Shown here: one piece after another, positions 50,604-58,871 of the stretch
How positions within the stretch are numbered: the first letter of the stretch is position 1
Layout: every line of letters begins with the position of its first letter
Assembly: GCF_000520015.2 (NCBI RefSeq)
Contig: NZ_CP007044.2
Span: forward strand, 1 to 64,000
Origin: Chania multitudinisentens RB-25
Lineage (GTDB): Bacteria; Pseudomonadota; Gammaproteobacteria; Enterobacterales; Enterobacteriaceae
Length of the DNA: 64,000 nt
Direction: 5' to 3'
Translations under genes and position numbers: made by a program
The notes under the pieces: generated by a model
Seen by the model: the letters and a program-made list of their open reading frames with translations, nothing else
Databases searched by the model: none
What the model was told of the DNA's origin: nothing

Positions 50604-52019
50604 ATGAGCAAAGTTCAGCAGCAGGATATCGACCGCCTGATCGCGCTGGTCGGTGGCCGTGAGAATATCGCTACCGTCAGCCACTGTATTACTCGCTTGC
50701 GTTTCGTGCTTAACGATCCTGGCAAGGCCAAACCGAAAGAGATCGAAGAACTGCGGATGGTCAAAGGGTGCTTTACCAATGCCGGGCAGTTCCAGGTGGT
50801 GATCGGCCCAGAAGTTGGTGATTACTATCAGGCGTTGATCGCCGCCACCGGCCTCAATGAGGCCGACAAAGAACAGGCGAAACTGGCCGCACGCCAAAAT
50901 ATGACCTGGTTCGAGCGTGGCATCTCCCACTTCGCTGAAATCTTCTTCCCGTTGCTGCCTGCGTTGATCAGCGGGGGTTTGATCCTCGGTTTCCGCAACG
51001 TGATCGGCGATATTCCGATGTCTGGCGGCCAAACGCTGGCTCAGATGCACCCAGCGTGGAAAACCATTTACGATTTCCTGTGGTTGCTCGGTGAAGCCAT
51101 CTTCATGTTCCTGCCGGTGGCGATCTGCTGGTCAACGGTGAAAAAAATGGGCGGCACGCCGGTACTCGGTATCGTGATGGGCATTACCCTGGTTTCACCG
51201 CAGCTGATGAACTCCTACCTGCTCGGCCAGCAAGTGCCGGAAGTGTGGAACTTCGGCTGGTTCACCATTCAGAAAGTGGGTTATCAAGCCCAGGTGATCC
51301 CCTCGATCCTCGCCGGCCTGACTCTGGGTTGGATCGAAACCCGGCTGAAAAAGATCGTGCCGGATTATCTGTATCTGGTGATCGTACCGGTGGTTTCTCT
51401 GCTGCTGGCGGTGTTCCTGGCCCACACGCTGATCGGCCCGTTTGGCCGCCTGATCGGCGACGGCGTAGCCTGGGCGGTGAAGTCAATCATGACCGGTGGC
51501 TTCGCGCCAATCGGGGCTGCGCTGTTTGGCTTCCTGTATGCGCCGCTGGTGATTACCGGTGTACATCAAACGACCTTGGCGATCGATATGCAGATGGTCC
51601 AAAGCATGGGCGGCACGCCGGTATGGCCGCTGATTGCGCTTTCCAACATCGCGCAGGCTTCGGCGGTGCTGGGCATCATTATTATCAGCCGCAAGGCCAA
51701 CGAGCGTGAAATTTCAGTCCCGGCGGCGATTTCCGCCTACCTCGGCGTCACCGAACCGGCCATGTACGGGATCAACCTCAAATACCGTTTCCCGATGCTG
51801 TGCGCGATGATCGGTTCGGCCCTGGCGGGCCTGATCTGCGGGTTGACCGGCGTGATGGCGAATGGGATTGGCGTCGGCGGCCTGCCGGGCATTCTGTCCA
51901 TTCAACCACAGTTCTGGCTGATTTATTCCCTGGCCATTCTGGTTGCCGTGGTGATCCCGCTACTGCTGACCATCATGGTGTACAAACGCAAAGCCAGCCG
52001 CGGCGAATTGCCGGTCTGA
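50604..52019 (+). CDS. treB: PTS trehalose-specific EIIBC component TreB
   Basis: Inner-membrane phosphotransferase permease that imports trehalose as trehalose 6-phosphate. The 471-residue product has an N-terminal EIIB domain with phosphorylated Cys28 (TVSHCITRLRFVL) and a C-terminal EIIC domain with about ten membrane segments (ISHFAEIFFPLLPALISGGLILGFRN; PLVITGVHQTTLAIDMQ; PAAISAYLGVTEPAMYGINLKYRFPM). There is no EIIA domain; as in E. coli, phosphate would come from EIIA-Glc. The treC gene starts 62 bp downstream. Confidence 0.97.
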   Translation: MSKVQQQDIDRLIALVGGRENIATVSHCITRLRFVLNDPGKAKPKEIEELRMVKGCFTNAGQFQVVIGPEVGDYYQALIAATGLNEADKEQAKLAARQNMTWFERGISHFAEIFFPLLPALISGGLILGFRNVIGDIPMSGGQTLAQMHPAWKTIYDFLWLLGEAIFMFLPVAICWSTVKKMGGTPVLGIVMGITLVSPQLMNSYLLGQQVPEVWNFGWFTIQKVGYQAQVIPSILAGLTLGWIETRLKKIVPDYLYLVIVPVVSLLLAVFLAHTLIGPFGRLIGDGVAWAVKSIMTGGFAPIGAALFGFLYAPLVITGVHQTTLAIDMQMVQSMGGTPVWPLIALSNIAQASAVLGIIIISRKANEREISVPAAISAYLGVTEPAMYGINLKYRFPMLCAMIGSALAGLICGLTGVMANGIGVGGLPGILSIQPQFWLIYSLAILVAVVIPLLLTIMVYKRKASRGELPV

Positions 52020-52081
52020 ATTCATTACCAGGCCTGTCTGCCGGCAGGCCCATTGGCATAAGCAAAGAGGTTACGGTTCCG

Positions 52082-53746
52082 ATGAGCAATCCTATTCCTT
52101 GGTGGCAAAACGGTGTCATCTATCAAATCTACCCAAAAAGCTTCCAAGACAGCACCGGTAATGGCTATGGCGATCTGGCAGGGGTCACCCGGCGGCTGGA
52201 TTATTTACAGGATCTGGGCGTTGATGCCATTTGGCTGACGCCGGTTTATGTGTCACCGCAGGTGGATAACGGTTACGACGTGGCGGATTACTGCGCCATC
52301 GATCCGGCTTATGGCACCCTGGCAGACTTTGAGCACTTAGTCGCCCAGGCCCACCAGCGCGGTATCCGCATTGTGATGGATATGGTGTTCAACCATACCT
52401 CCACCGAGCACCCGTGGTTCAAGGCCGCGCAGGATCGCCATAGCCCGCTGCGCCAGTTCTACATCTGGCGCGATGGCGAAGGCGATGCCCCGCCCAACAA
52501 CTGGCGTTCCAAATTTGGCGGCAACGCCTGGCAGTGGCACGCCAGCAGCGGCCAGTATTATCTGCATCTGTTCGCCACCGAGCAGGCCGATCTCAATTGG
52601 GAACACCCGCCGGTGCGGGAAGAATTAAAGAAAGTGTGCCAGTTCTGGGCGGATAAGGGCGTTGATGGGCTGCGCCTTGACGTGATTAATCTGGTGTCCA
52701 AACAGCAGGATTTCCCCAGCGATACCCAAGGCGATGGCCGGCGGTTTTATACCGATGGCCCACGTATTCATGAGTTTTTGCAAGAAATGAGCCGTGAAGT
52801 GTTCCAGCCTCTCGGCCTGATGACCGTGGGCGAAATGTCTTCCACCTCGCTGGAGCATTGCCAGCAATATGCGGCACACAGCGGCCAAGAGCTGTCGATG
52901 ACCTTCAATTTCCATCACCTGAAAGTGGATTACACCAATGGGCAAAAATGGACGCTGGCAGCCCCGGACTACGTTGAACTGAAACAGATTTTCTGCCACT
53001 GGCAGCAAGGGATGCACAACCGTGCCTGGAACGCGCTGTTCTGGTGTAACCACGATCAGCCACGCATCGTTTCACGCTTCGGTGACGAAGGCGAACTGCG
53101 CGTTATCGCCGCTAAAATGCTGGCGATGCTGCTGCACGGTATGCAAGGCACGCCGTATATCTACCAGGGCGAAGAGATTGGCATGACCAATCCAGGTTTC
53201 AGCCATATCGATCAATATCGTGATGTGGAAAGCCTGAATATGTACGCCGAACTGAGCGCACAGGGTAAAAACAGCGCCGAACTGCTGGCGATCCTGGCCA
53301 GCAAGTCGCGCGACAACGGCCGCACGCCGATGCAATGGGACGCCAGCGCCAACGCCGGGTTTAGCAGCGGTACACCGTGGATCGCCTGCGCAGAAAACTA
53401 CCCGCAGATTAATGCCGAAGCAGCGCTGGCCGATCGGGATTCGGTATTTTATACCTATCGCCACCTGATCGCCCTGCGCAAACAGTATCCGTTGCTAACG
53501 CACGGCGACTATCAGGATCTGGCCCCGGAACACCCGGCATTATGGTGCTATCAGCGCCGTTGGAACGGGCAGCGCTTGTTGGTGGCCGCTAACCTGAGCC
53601 ATGAACTTTTGGCGTGGGATGCCGCTGGCGTCGAACGCTCTGCTGTGTGGCAACCGCTGATGAGCAACTATGCGGATACGGCGGAACAGCCACAGCCCAT
53701 GCTCTTGCGGCCATTTGAGGCAGCATACTGGCTGGTAAAGGAATAG
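52082..53746 (+). CDS. treC: Trehalose-6-phosphate hydrolase TreC (GH13)
   Basis: Cytoplasmic enzyme splitting trehalose 6-phosphate into glucose and glucose 6-phosphate. It is 554 residues from ATG 52082 (MSNPIPWWQNGVIYQIYPKS). The frame is open upstream into treB, but the E. coli protein starts here and AAGAGG precedes it. The GH13 barrel has the catalytic Asp200 (GLRLDVIN), Glu251 (VGEMSS) and Asp325 (NHDQPR). It is the last gene of the tre operon, with a hairpin 50 bp downstream. Confidence 0.97.
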   Translation: MSNPIPWWQNGVIYQIYPKSFQDSTGNGYGDLAGVTRRLDYLQDLGVDAIWLTPVYVSPQVDNGYDVADYCAIDPAYGTLADFEHLVAQAHQRGIRIVMDMVFNHTSTEHPWFKAAQDRHSPLRQFYIWRDGEGDAPPNNWRSKFGGNAWQWHASSGQYYLHLFATEQADLNWEHPPVREELKKVCQFWADKGVDGLRLDVINLVSKQQDFPSDTQGDGRRFYTDGPRIHEFLQEMSREVFQPLGLMTVGEMSSTSLEHCQQYAAHSGQELSMTFNFHHLKVDYTNGQKWTLAAPDYVELKQIFCHWQQGMHNRAWNALFWCNHDQPRIVSRFGDEGELRVIAAKMLAMLLHGMQGTPYIYQGEEIGMTNPGFSHIDQYRDVESLNMYAELSAQGKNSAELLAILASKSRDNGRTPMQWDASANAGFSSGTPWIACAENYPQINAEAALADRDSVFYTYRHLIALRKQYPLLTHGDYQDLAPEHPALWCYQRRWNGQRLLVAANLSHELLAWDAAGVERSAVWQPLMSNYADTAEQPQPMLLRPFEAAYWLVKE

Positions 53747-53795
53747 CGTTGCTCCCTCGATCAAAAACGGCACCCCGTGCTGTTGGTTTTAAAAT

Positions 53796-53827
53796 AAACG
53801 GAGAGTGTTGCAAGATATTCTCCGTTT
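53796..53827 (+). terminator. Probable treBC terminator
   Basis: Perfect 9-bp stem AAACGGAGA / TCTCCGTTT (53796-53804, 53819-53827) with a 14-nt loop, 50 bp after treC. The stem ends in TTT but no longer U-run follows, so termination may be partial. Confidence 0.6.
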
Positions 53828-53896
53828 GTGCCTAAATCGTATCAATAATCCTCGCTTGTCGATCGAGTTCTCCCGCTGGCTGTTGGAAATAATCTT

Positions 53897-54235
53897 GTGA
53901 AGAAATACCAAAAAAGGCTGTTCGAAATCCTCTCCCTTGGCGGGTACTTTGTGCTCGTTTATCTGTGCATGCAGGTTTTTAACATGGGTGAATATGATTG
54001 GATGCTGGAACCGGGTGATAGCATATGCAGCTTGCCAGCCGATCCCGATGACCTGCGCGACATCACCTCACCGCTATTTCTGTTTTTGCTGGGAACACCG
54101 CTGCTGATAGCCTTGATACGCGACATCCTTTTTAAGGATCTCTTCAAGGTGCTCCTCTATGGCTTTGGGCTGGCGGTGGTCATTGCCTACTGGTGGTGGT
54201 CATTCTGGGGGCAATACGCTGCTTGTGCTGCCTGA
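53897..54235 (+). CDS. Small inner-membrane protein, function unknown
   Basis: 112 residues from a GTG start (ribosome site GGAAA nine bases upstream). Three hydrophobic segments lie at about 12-28 (ILSLGGYFVLVYLCMQV), 58-75 (SPLFLFLLGTPLLIALI) and 83-104 (FKVLLYGFGLAVVIAYWWW), with a loop holding an acidic stretch and one cysteine between the first two. I do not recognise the family with confidence; size and topology are like YjeO/DUF2645 proteins, which is only a guess. The next gene, of unknown function, starts 63 bp downstream on the same strand, so the two may form an operon. Confidence 0.6.
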   Translation: MKKYQKRLFEILSLGGYFVLVYLCMQVFNMGEYDWMLEPGDSICSLPADPDDLRDITSPLFLFLLGTPLLIALIRDILFKDLFKVLLYGFGLAVVIAYWWWSFWGQYAACAA

Positions 54236-54298
54236 ACACTGGCTATATGCTGCCTCATTTCTCTGCGCTCACGACATCAGAAACCGGAACTTTCGAAA

Positions 54299-54841
54299 AT
54301 GAATATAAGGAAATTTTTCTTTACCTTCTTACTTACGTTTAGCGTGCTGGCAAGCGTACCTCATGCCGCCATGGCTGGCGATCCCGGCCCTTTCCGACTG
54401 GTTTTCTTTGATATCTCTGCGCCTCCTTATCAGGACGGGCAACAACTCATCATCGAGCTGCGTAAAATGGAGGCGCTATCAGAGGTACAAAAAGACTACT
54501 GCTTCTTCTGTAAAACCAGTCCAGATGTTGAAACGATCTATATCTACTCCGTTCCCGTTGGCCTCAATGTGGAAGATTTACGCAAAGCCGTCAGCGGTGA
54601 TGATGATGCCAAGCGCCGCATGCAAACCGTTTTACACCGTTTCGTTGACGCCGAAGATATCGGCGTGGATGGTTTACTGATTTATCAGCATACCGAAGGG
54701 AATGTGACTATCTATACCATGGATAGGCAAGTCGGTTCTCCGCTTAAGGCGGTGAGCAAGCCGGTTAAACGACACCTGCTACATTCCAGCTTGGATACGT
54801 TGCTGGAGAATGCCGCCCAGAAACTGAATCGGCCCGTTTAA
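54299..54841 (+). CDS. Secreted/periplasmic protein, function unknown
   Basis: 180 residues with a clear signal peptide (about 1-26, ending in AMA). The mature part starts GDPGPFRLVFFDISAPPYQDG. It contains a CFFC pair at about 69-72, which could form a disulfide or bind metal, and a mixed alpha/beta pattern (VETIYIYSVPVGLNVEDLRKAV; VDGLLIYQHTEGNVTIYTMD). The CFFC pair recalls conjugation or integrating-element proteins that act with thiol oxidoreductases (TIGR03757/TraW-like style), but the match is too weak to name. It is probably co-transcribed with the small membrane protein before it. A hairpin follows 35 bp after the stop. Confidence 0.65.
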   Translation: MNIRKFFFTFLLTFSVLASVPHAAMAGDPGPFRLVFFDISAPPYQDGQQLIIELRKMEALSEVQKDYCFFCKTSPDVETIYIYSVPVGLNVEDLRKAVSGDDDAKRRMQTVLHRFVDAEDIGVDGLLIYQHTEGNVTIYTMDRQVGSPLKAVSKPVKRHLLHSSLDTLLENAAQKLNRPV

Positions 54842-54876
54842 TCCATTGCCCGTATTCAGCTGCCCATCGCCAAATG

Positions 54877-54898
54877 ACTCTGGTGGTATCACCAGAGT
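54877..54898 (+). terminator. Hairpin after the unknown periplasmic gene
   Basis: Perfect 9-bp stem ACTCTGGTG / CACCAGAGT (54877-54885, 54890-54898) with a GTAT loop, 36 bp after the stop at 54841. There is no U-run on either strand, so it is a weak terminator candidate. Confidence 0.45.
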
Positions 54899-54938
54899 AA
54901 GCAAACCGTAACGCCGGAAAATTGCCGTTTAATATTTC

Positions 54939-55026
54939 TTTCTAAGCTGCCTGTACGGCAGTGAACGCGATGCCAACCTGTGCGGTGCCAACCCGCGCTT
55001 TCTAAGTTGCCTGTGCGGCAGTGAAC
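54939..55026 (-). CRISPR. Orphan type I-F mini-CRISPR: two repeats, one spacer
   Basis: Two 28-bp repeats (54939-54966 and 54999-55026) flank a 32-bp spacer (54967-54998), exactly type I-F geometry. On the minus strand the first-named repeat starts GTTCACTGCCGTACAGGCAG and ends CTTAGAAA, which is the repeat known from Pectobacterium/E. coli I-F arrays. The other differs at two positions (plus-strand positions 9 and 17 of the repeat), one of which matches the Yersinia variant. No cas gene lies in the window, no third repeat is seen on either side, and there is no obvious AT-rich leader. The array begins 26 bp beyond the php stop. Confidence 0.85.
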
Positions 55027-55051
55027 CTAACCACCCAGGCCAGCACCCGCC

Positions 55052-55927
55052 TTAACCAAAGAAGCGTTTTGGATTCTCTTTCAACATTAGCTCAATCTCG
55101 GTTTGGCTGAAACCTGCATTGAGCAACATCGGTACAAACTGATCCAGCAGATAGCTAAACCCCAAGCCACCGTTCACTTTCAGGTGCGAGCGGCGCGTAA
55201 GATCCATGGAAAGCATCACGCGGTTGAGCAGGCCGCGTTGCTGAAGGGCTTGCAGCATTTCAATGCGTTTCTGATCGGGGAAATAATCATTCTTGCCGAT
55301 GGTGTCAAATTGCACATACGCCCCAGCGTCGATCATCTGCAAGATATTATCCAACTGCTCTTTCAGGTCACAATGCCCAATAACGACATGATTCAGATCC
55401 ATGCCCAATTGCTTAAGCAACCCCACTTGCTCAACCCCCATGGTGCTTAATGTGGTGTGAGTGGAGAGCGGGCGGCCGGTGGCCTGATGAGCCAAGACCG
55501 CGGCATGAAAGACTTTCTTTTCATCCTGGGTGATCACATCTTTACTGCTGCCAATTTCGGCAATCACCGAGGCTTTCAGTGCCGTACCATCAATGCCTTG
55601 TTCAATCTCATCAATCATGATTTTTGCCAGCGCTGGCGCAGTGCGGCTGGCAATAAAGTCAGGGTAGAACTTTTGTTGATAAAACCCGGTGGAAGCGAGC
55701 ACGTTCATGCCGGTATCCCGCATCAGATCCAACATAAATTGCGCATTCCGCCCCATATAGTGGTTCGTCATTTCAACAATGTTGGCGACCCCTTTCTGCT
55801 TTAAGACCTTCAACTCATCGCGAATCAGTTCATATTGGTCAAAGCGGCAATCAATATTATTTTTCTCGTGCGAGAGATCGATATGCAGATGCTCATGTAC
55901 GTAGGTATAACCCGTTGGATTTATCAT
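55052..55927 (-). CDS. php: Phosphotriesterase homology protein Php (YhfV)
   Basis: Amidohydrolase-superfamily metalloenzyme, 291 residues, close to E. coli Php (292). Metal ligands visible: HEH at 11-13, the glutamate of VIAEIGSS, STHTT and VIGHCD histidines, and the aspartate in MLSMDLTRRSH; Php proteins use Glu instead of the carbamylated lysine of phosphotriesterases. The start is ATG 55927 (MINPTGYTYVHEH); upstream GTG codons are part of the ribosome-site region. The natural substrate is uncertain. It starts 16 bp after yhfS and is the last gene of the yhf operon here, whereas in E. coli it sits between yhfW and yhfU. Confidence 0.93.
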   Translation of the reverse strand: MINPTGYTYVHEHLHIDLSHEKNNIDCRFDQYELIRDELKVLKQKGVANIVEMTNHYMGRNAQFMLDLMRDTGMNVLASTGFYQQKFYPDFIASRTAPALAKIMIDEIEQGIDGTALKASVIAEIGSSKDVITQDEKKVFHAAVLAHQATGRPLSTHTTLSTMGVEQVGLLKQLGMDLNHVVIGHCDLKEQLDNILQMIDAGAYVQFDTIGKNDYFPDQKRIEMLQALQQRGLLNRVMLSMDLTRRSHLKVNGGLGFSYLLDQFVPMLLNAGFSQTEIELMLKENPKRFFG

Positions 55928-55943
55928 ATTTGTACACACCACC

Positions 55944-57044
55944 TTATTCAGCCTGCTGTTTAGCCGCAGAGTAGCTCTGTTGCAAAATCCGCAAGATGGT
56001 TTCCGCGCCGCTGCGATTCGGATTAATGCGGATCATCCGCTGTTGCAAACCCGGTTCGGCCTCTCTAAAAGTACCGGAAAGGCGGTAAAATAACGGTGGA
56101 ATTTCAAATTTGGACTCAGCACCAACGGGATAAGGCAAGGCCCCCAACTTTTCTGCCTGCTGCAAAACCTGATTGGCCACCGGCTCGTGGAATTCCACCA
56201 GCAGCACTTTTGATTGCGCATTGGCAAGCAGCGCCTGTTTCACCATCGGTAATTCACCGCTGTTTAAACGCACCAGCAATTCTTGATTCACCTGCGCCTG
56301 CACCGCATGCATCACTGGCGCAAACACCAATCCACGCAGCACCTCCAACGCCTGGAAACCTTGAATCTGGCAGCCGCCGGAATACAGGGTGCTGCGGATA
56401 GCCTGCACCGCTTTACTGTCACCCACAGCCACACCAACGCCCTGCGGGCCAAACAGTTTAAAGCTGGAAAATGTCGATAAGCCCGCGCCCATTTCGCAGC
56501 CGATTTTATCCACTTTCAGCACCGCATAATTATCATCAACCACGCTTGGAATCTGGTGCTGATTCAAGAGCCTGATCACTGCGGCCAGCTCGTAGCTGTC
56601 ATCGGGTTTTTGGCGGGTATGCTGGACTAGTGCCGCGTCAATTGGGTGGGCAGCTATCTGCTGCCTTAATGCCCCAGGATCGTTGAAATCAGCGATCACC
56701 AGCTTTAACCCCATTTGCTCAATAATCACTTTTGAAGTGGGATAAATAGGAGCCTGGTGCACTAATAATGAACCACCCGGTTTGAGCAATGCCGCCAATC
56801 CCGCACGAATGGCTCCGGTGCCTGCTCCTTGCACTAAAACCGCTTCTTCGGCACGAAAGAAATGTGCCAACACCTGTTCAACTTTATGGGTGGTCTGCGG
56901 TTGATTAAATTCAGGCTCAAGCCCCAAATCCCCTAATGTCAGGAAGGCTTGCCCGGTAAAATAGCGGCTGATCGCATCCACTAAAGCGAACTGTTTCTGC
57001 TGGGCTTCCGCTAGCGTTAAACTCTGTAACGGGTATGTTTTCAT
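55944..57044 (-). CDS. yhfS: PLP-dependent aminotransferase-fold protein YhfS
   Basis: 366 residues, closely resembling E. coli YhfS (361). Fold type I PLP enzyme: VQGAGTGAIRAGLAALLKPG near 80-100, VDDNYAVLKV with the PLP aspartate, and STFSSFKLFGPQGVG with the Schiff-base lysine. ESKFEIPPLFYRLSGTFR lies near the C-terminus. The start is ATG 57044 (MKTYPLQSLTLAEAQQKQFALVD); a longer frame to 57167 runs back into yhfT and is not supported. Reaction unknown. Confidence 0.92.
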   Translation of the reverse strand: MKTYPLQSLTLAEAQQKQFALVDAISRYFTGQAFLTLGDLGLEPEFNQPQTTHKVEQVLAHFFRAEEAVLVQGAGTGAIRAGLAALLKPGGSLLVHQAPIYPTSKVIIEQMGLKLVIADFNDPGALRQQIAAHPIDAALVQHTRQKPDDSYELAAVIRLLNQHQIPSVVDDNYAVLKVDKIGCEMGAGLSTFSSFKLFGPQGVGVAVGDSKAVQAIRSTLYSGGCQIQGFQALEVLRGLVFAPVMHAVQAQVNQELLVRLNSGELPMVKQALLANAQSKVLLVEFHEPVANQVLQQAEKLGALPYPVGAESKFEIPPLFYRLSGTFREAEPGLQQRMIRINPNRSGAETILRILQQSYSAAKQQAE

Positions 57045-57087
57045 GGGATAAGCCTTAACATAATCTGTGAATAGGCAACGTTGGCGA

Positions 57088-58434
57088 TTAACCCAGCCCA
57101 ACAAAATAGAGCAGATTCGCCAGAATACCGACCGCAATCGTCGCAATCGGGCCAATCGCCATTTCAACCAACGGCCGTTTTGAGGTGCGGTTTAACAGAT
57201 AAATACCCGCAACGATCATAAAGCCCATACCTGGCAAAATCGCATTTGACGCCATCATGCCGCCAACCAGCAAAGAGACCTCAAGCATTTTAGTGATGGC
57301 GGTACGAATATGATCGCCACAGGCTTTCACCCCTGGATAACGATCCAGCCAGATTGCCGCCCCTGCCAACATTTTTATTTCCATAAACATAATGGCGCAG
57401 CCCGCAATAAAGGCGATGACATAGTTATTGGTCGCCAAACCTGCCACAAACACAAATTTCATGCCATCCGGGCTATACACACCGGTGGCAATCGCGGTAG
57501 TGGCAACTAATGGAATAAAGCTGATAGCACGCGCCAGCGCGACCAGCAGCGCACCATTAGCGTCACCGGCGGCCATCAGTTGCAATGAAACCGGGCCTTC
57601 GGCTAACAGGCTCATCGACATGGTGGCCGCGACGGCGGTTAAACCACCGCTTAAGACCAGCAGCCATTGGTTTTTTTGAATACGTTTGATTCTTTCCGAG
57701 AAAATGCCGACCAACATCTCGTTAGAACCTTTGGCGCCCTCTGGCAATTTAGGGGCTTTTTCCCGCATGGCGAAATAGAACATCACCACCATGGCAAACA
57801 GTAATGCGATCCCGTTAGGATCAAGCTTTACCGGTTTCTCCAGTTGGCCGCCAAAGCTTAAGCTCCCAACGGATTGCGTAGCCAGGTAGCCGATCAAGGT
57901 GGCCAATAAAACAAATAAACCTTTGCGATAGCCAAACTGGTAAGCCACCACCAAGGCAGGGAAGAGTGAGAAACAGACAATGATAGGATCGCCGACTTTG
58001 CTGAGCGCGCTCATAAAATTCACCGGCATCATCGCAAACAGATCGACAATCGATTTTAGGCCGACCAACAGCGCAATCCCGTACAGTGCGCCAACAATCC
58101 CCGAGGCGATAAACCCTTTGCGGCTGTTGGGGCACCAGATACCGATCACGTCGGTGCCTAATAACAGGCTGTGGACTAAAATAATCGGTGCGGTTAATGA
58201 AAACGGCAAGCCAAAGCCAATCACCAAACCAAAACTCAAGGCGAAACTGCTCGCCAACAACACGCCACGGCTCATGCGTCCTTCAATATATTCAGGGATC
58301 AGCGGGCGTAAACCATCGTGGAAAACCGCAATACAACGATTAGACATCATGGAGGAAATAGCACCAATCATGGCAATCACGATCAGTTTCCCACTATCAA
58401 CGGCGATCAAACGCGTGAAGAATTCGATTTCCAT
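57088..58434 (-). CDS. yhfT: YhfT family inner-membrane transporter
   Basis: 448-residue polytopic membrane protein with about 11-12 hydrophobic segments, similar in length and sequence to E. coli YhfT (434). Recognisable parts are SNRCIAVFHDGLRPLIPEYIEGRM near the start, ISFIPLVATTAIATGVYSPDGMKFVFVAGLATNNYVIAF in the second half and the end LANLLYFVGLG. It probably moves the pathway substrate or product. It lies 40 bp after yhfU; yhfS starts 43 bp downstream. Confidence 0.9.
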   Translation of the reverse strand: MEIEFFTRLIAVDSGKLIVIAMIGAISSMMSNRCIAVFHDGLRPLIPEYIEGRMSRGVLLASSFALSFGLVIGFGLPFSLTAPIILVHSLLLGTDVIGIWCPNSRKGFIASGIVGALYGIALLVGLKSIVDLFAMMPVNFMSALSKVGDPIIVCFSLFPALVVAYQFGYRKGLFVLLATLIGYLATQSVGSLSFGGQLEKPVKLDPNGIALLFAMVVMFYFAMREKAPKLPEGAKGSNEMLVGIFSERIKRIQKNQWLLVLSGGLTAVAATMSMSLLAEGPVSLQLMAAGDANGALLVALARAISFIPLVATTAIATGVYSPDGMKFVFVAGLATNNYVIAFIAGCAIMFMEIKMLAGAAIWLDRYPGVKACGDHIRTAITKMLEVSLLVGGMMASNAILPGMGFMIVAGIYLLNRTSKRPLVEMAIGPIATIAVGILANLLYFVGLG

Positions 58435-58474
58435 AATAAATCCCTGGTATTAATAATGTTGAATAACCCGGCTA

Positions 58475-58840
58475 TCAGGAACGCTGGAAAATAGCAGCAA
58501 TCACTACCGGTACGACAGCATCAATGTCTTGTCCGGTAAAACCGAAAGCGGTTTTACCTGCCTGCACGCTGGCAGATATTTCATCATCACTTAAAATTTT
58601 GCCCGGCATCCCTAGCGTGATGCATTTATCTGCGCCGGCAATGGCAATCGCCATGGCTAACGCCCCGCCACCGCCGGTATTACACGCGCCTAAGTAGTAA
58701 TCGGCCTGCCCGGTTTTAAGCGCCATTGCCGCCTCAATATCCCCCATGATTTCTACTGACGTAGCTTTATCACCCGCCAACCGGCGTACCGTTTCTGCTA
58801 ATTTGGTTTTCTCAATCTGCCCACCAATAACAAAGCGCAT
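58475..58840 (-). CDS. yhfU: DUF2620 protein YhfU
   Basis: 121-residue cytoplasmic protein of the DUF2620/YhfU family (E. coli 117). It is glycine- and alanine-rich, with IEKTKLAETVRRLAGDK, ADYYLGACNTGGGGALAMAIAIAG and GMPGKILSDDEI as typical stretches. The start is ATG 58840, preceded by GAGGGA; a longer frame to 58954 overlaps yhfW and has no ribosome site. Function unknown. Confidence 0.9.
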   Translation of the reverse strand: MRFVIGGQIEKTKLAETVRRLAGDKATSVEIMGDIEAAMALKTGQADYYLGACNTGGGGALAMAIAIAGADKCITLGMPGKILSDDEISASVQAGKTAFGFTGQDIDAVVPVVIAAIFQRS

Positions 58841-58871
58841 AGTAATTCCCTCTTTTACATTTGGATGTGTA

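Noticed and set aside
51800..52081. Upstream extension of the treC frame into treB
   Set aside because: The frame is open by chance; TreC homologues begin at ATG 52082, and the extension would overlap treB by more than 200 bp.
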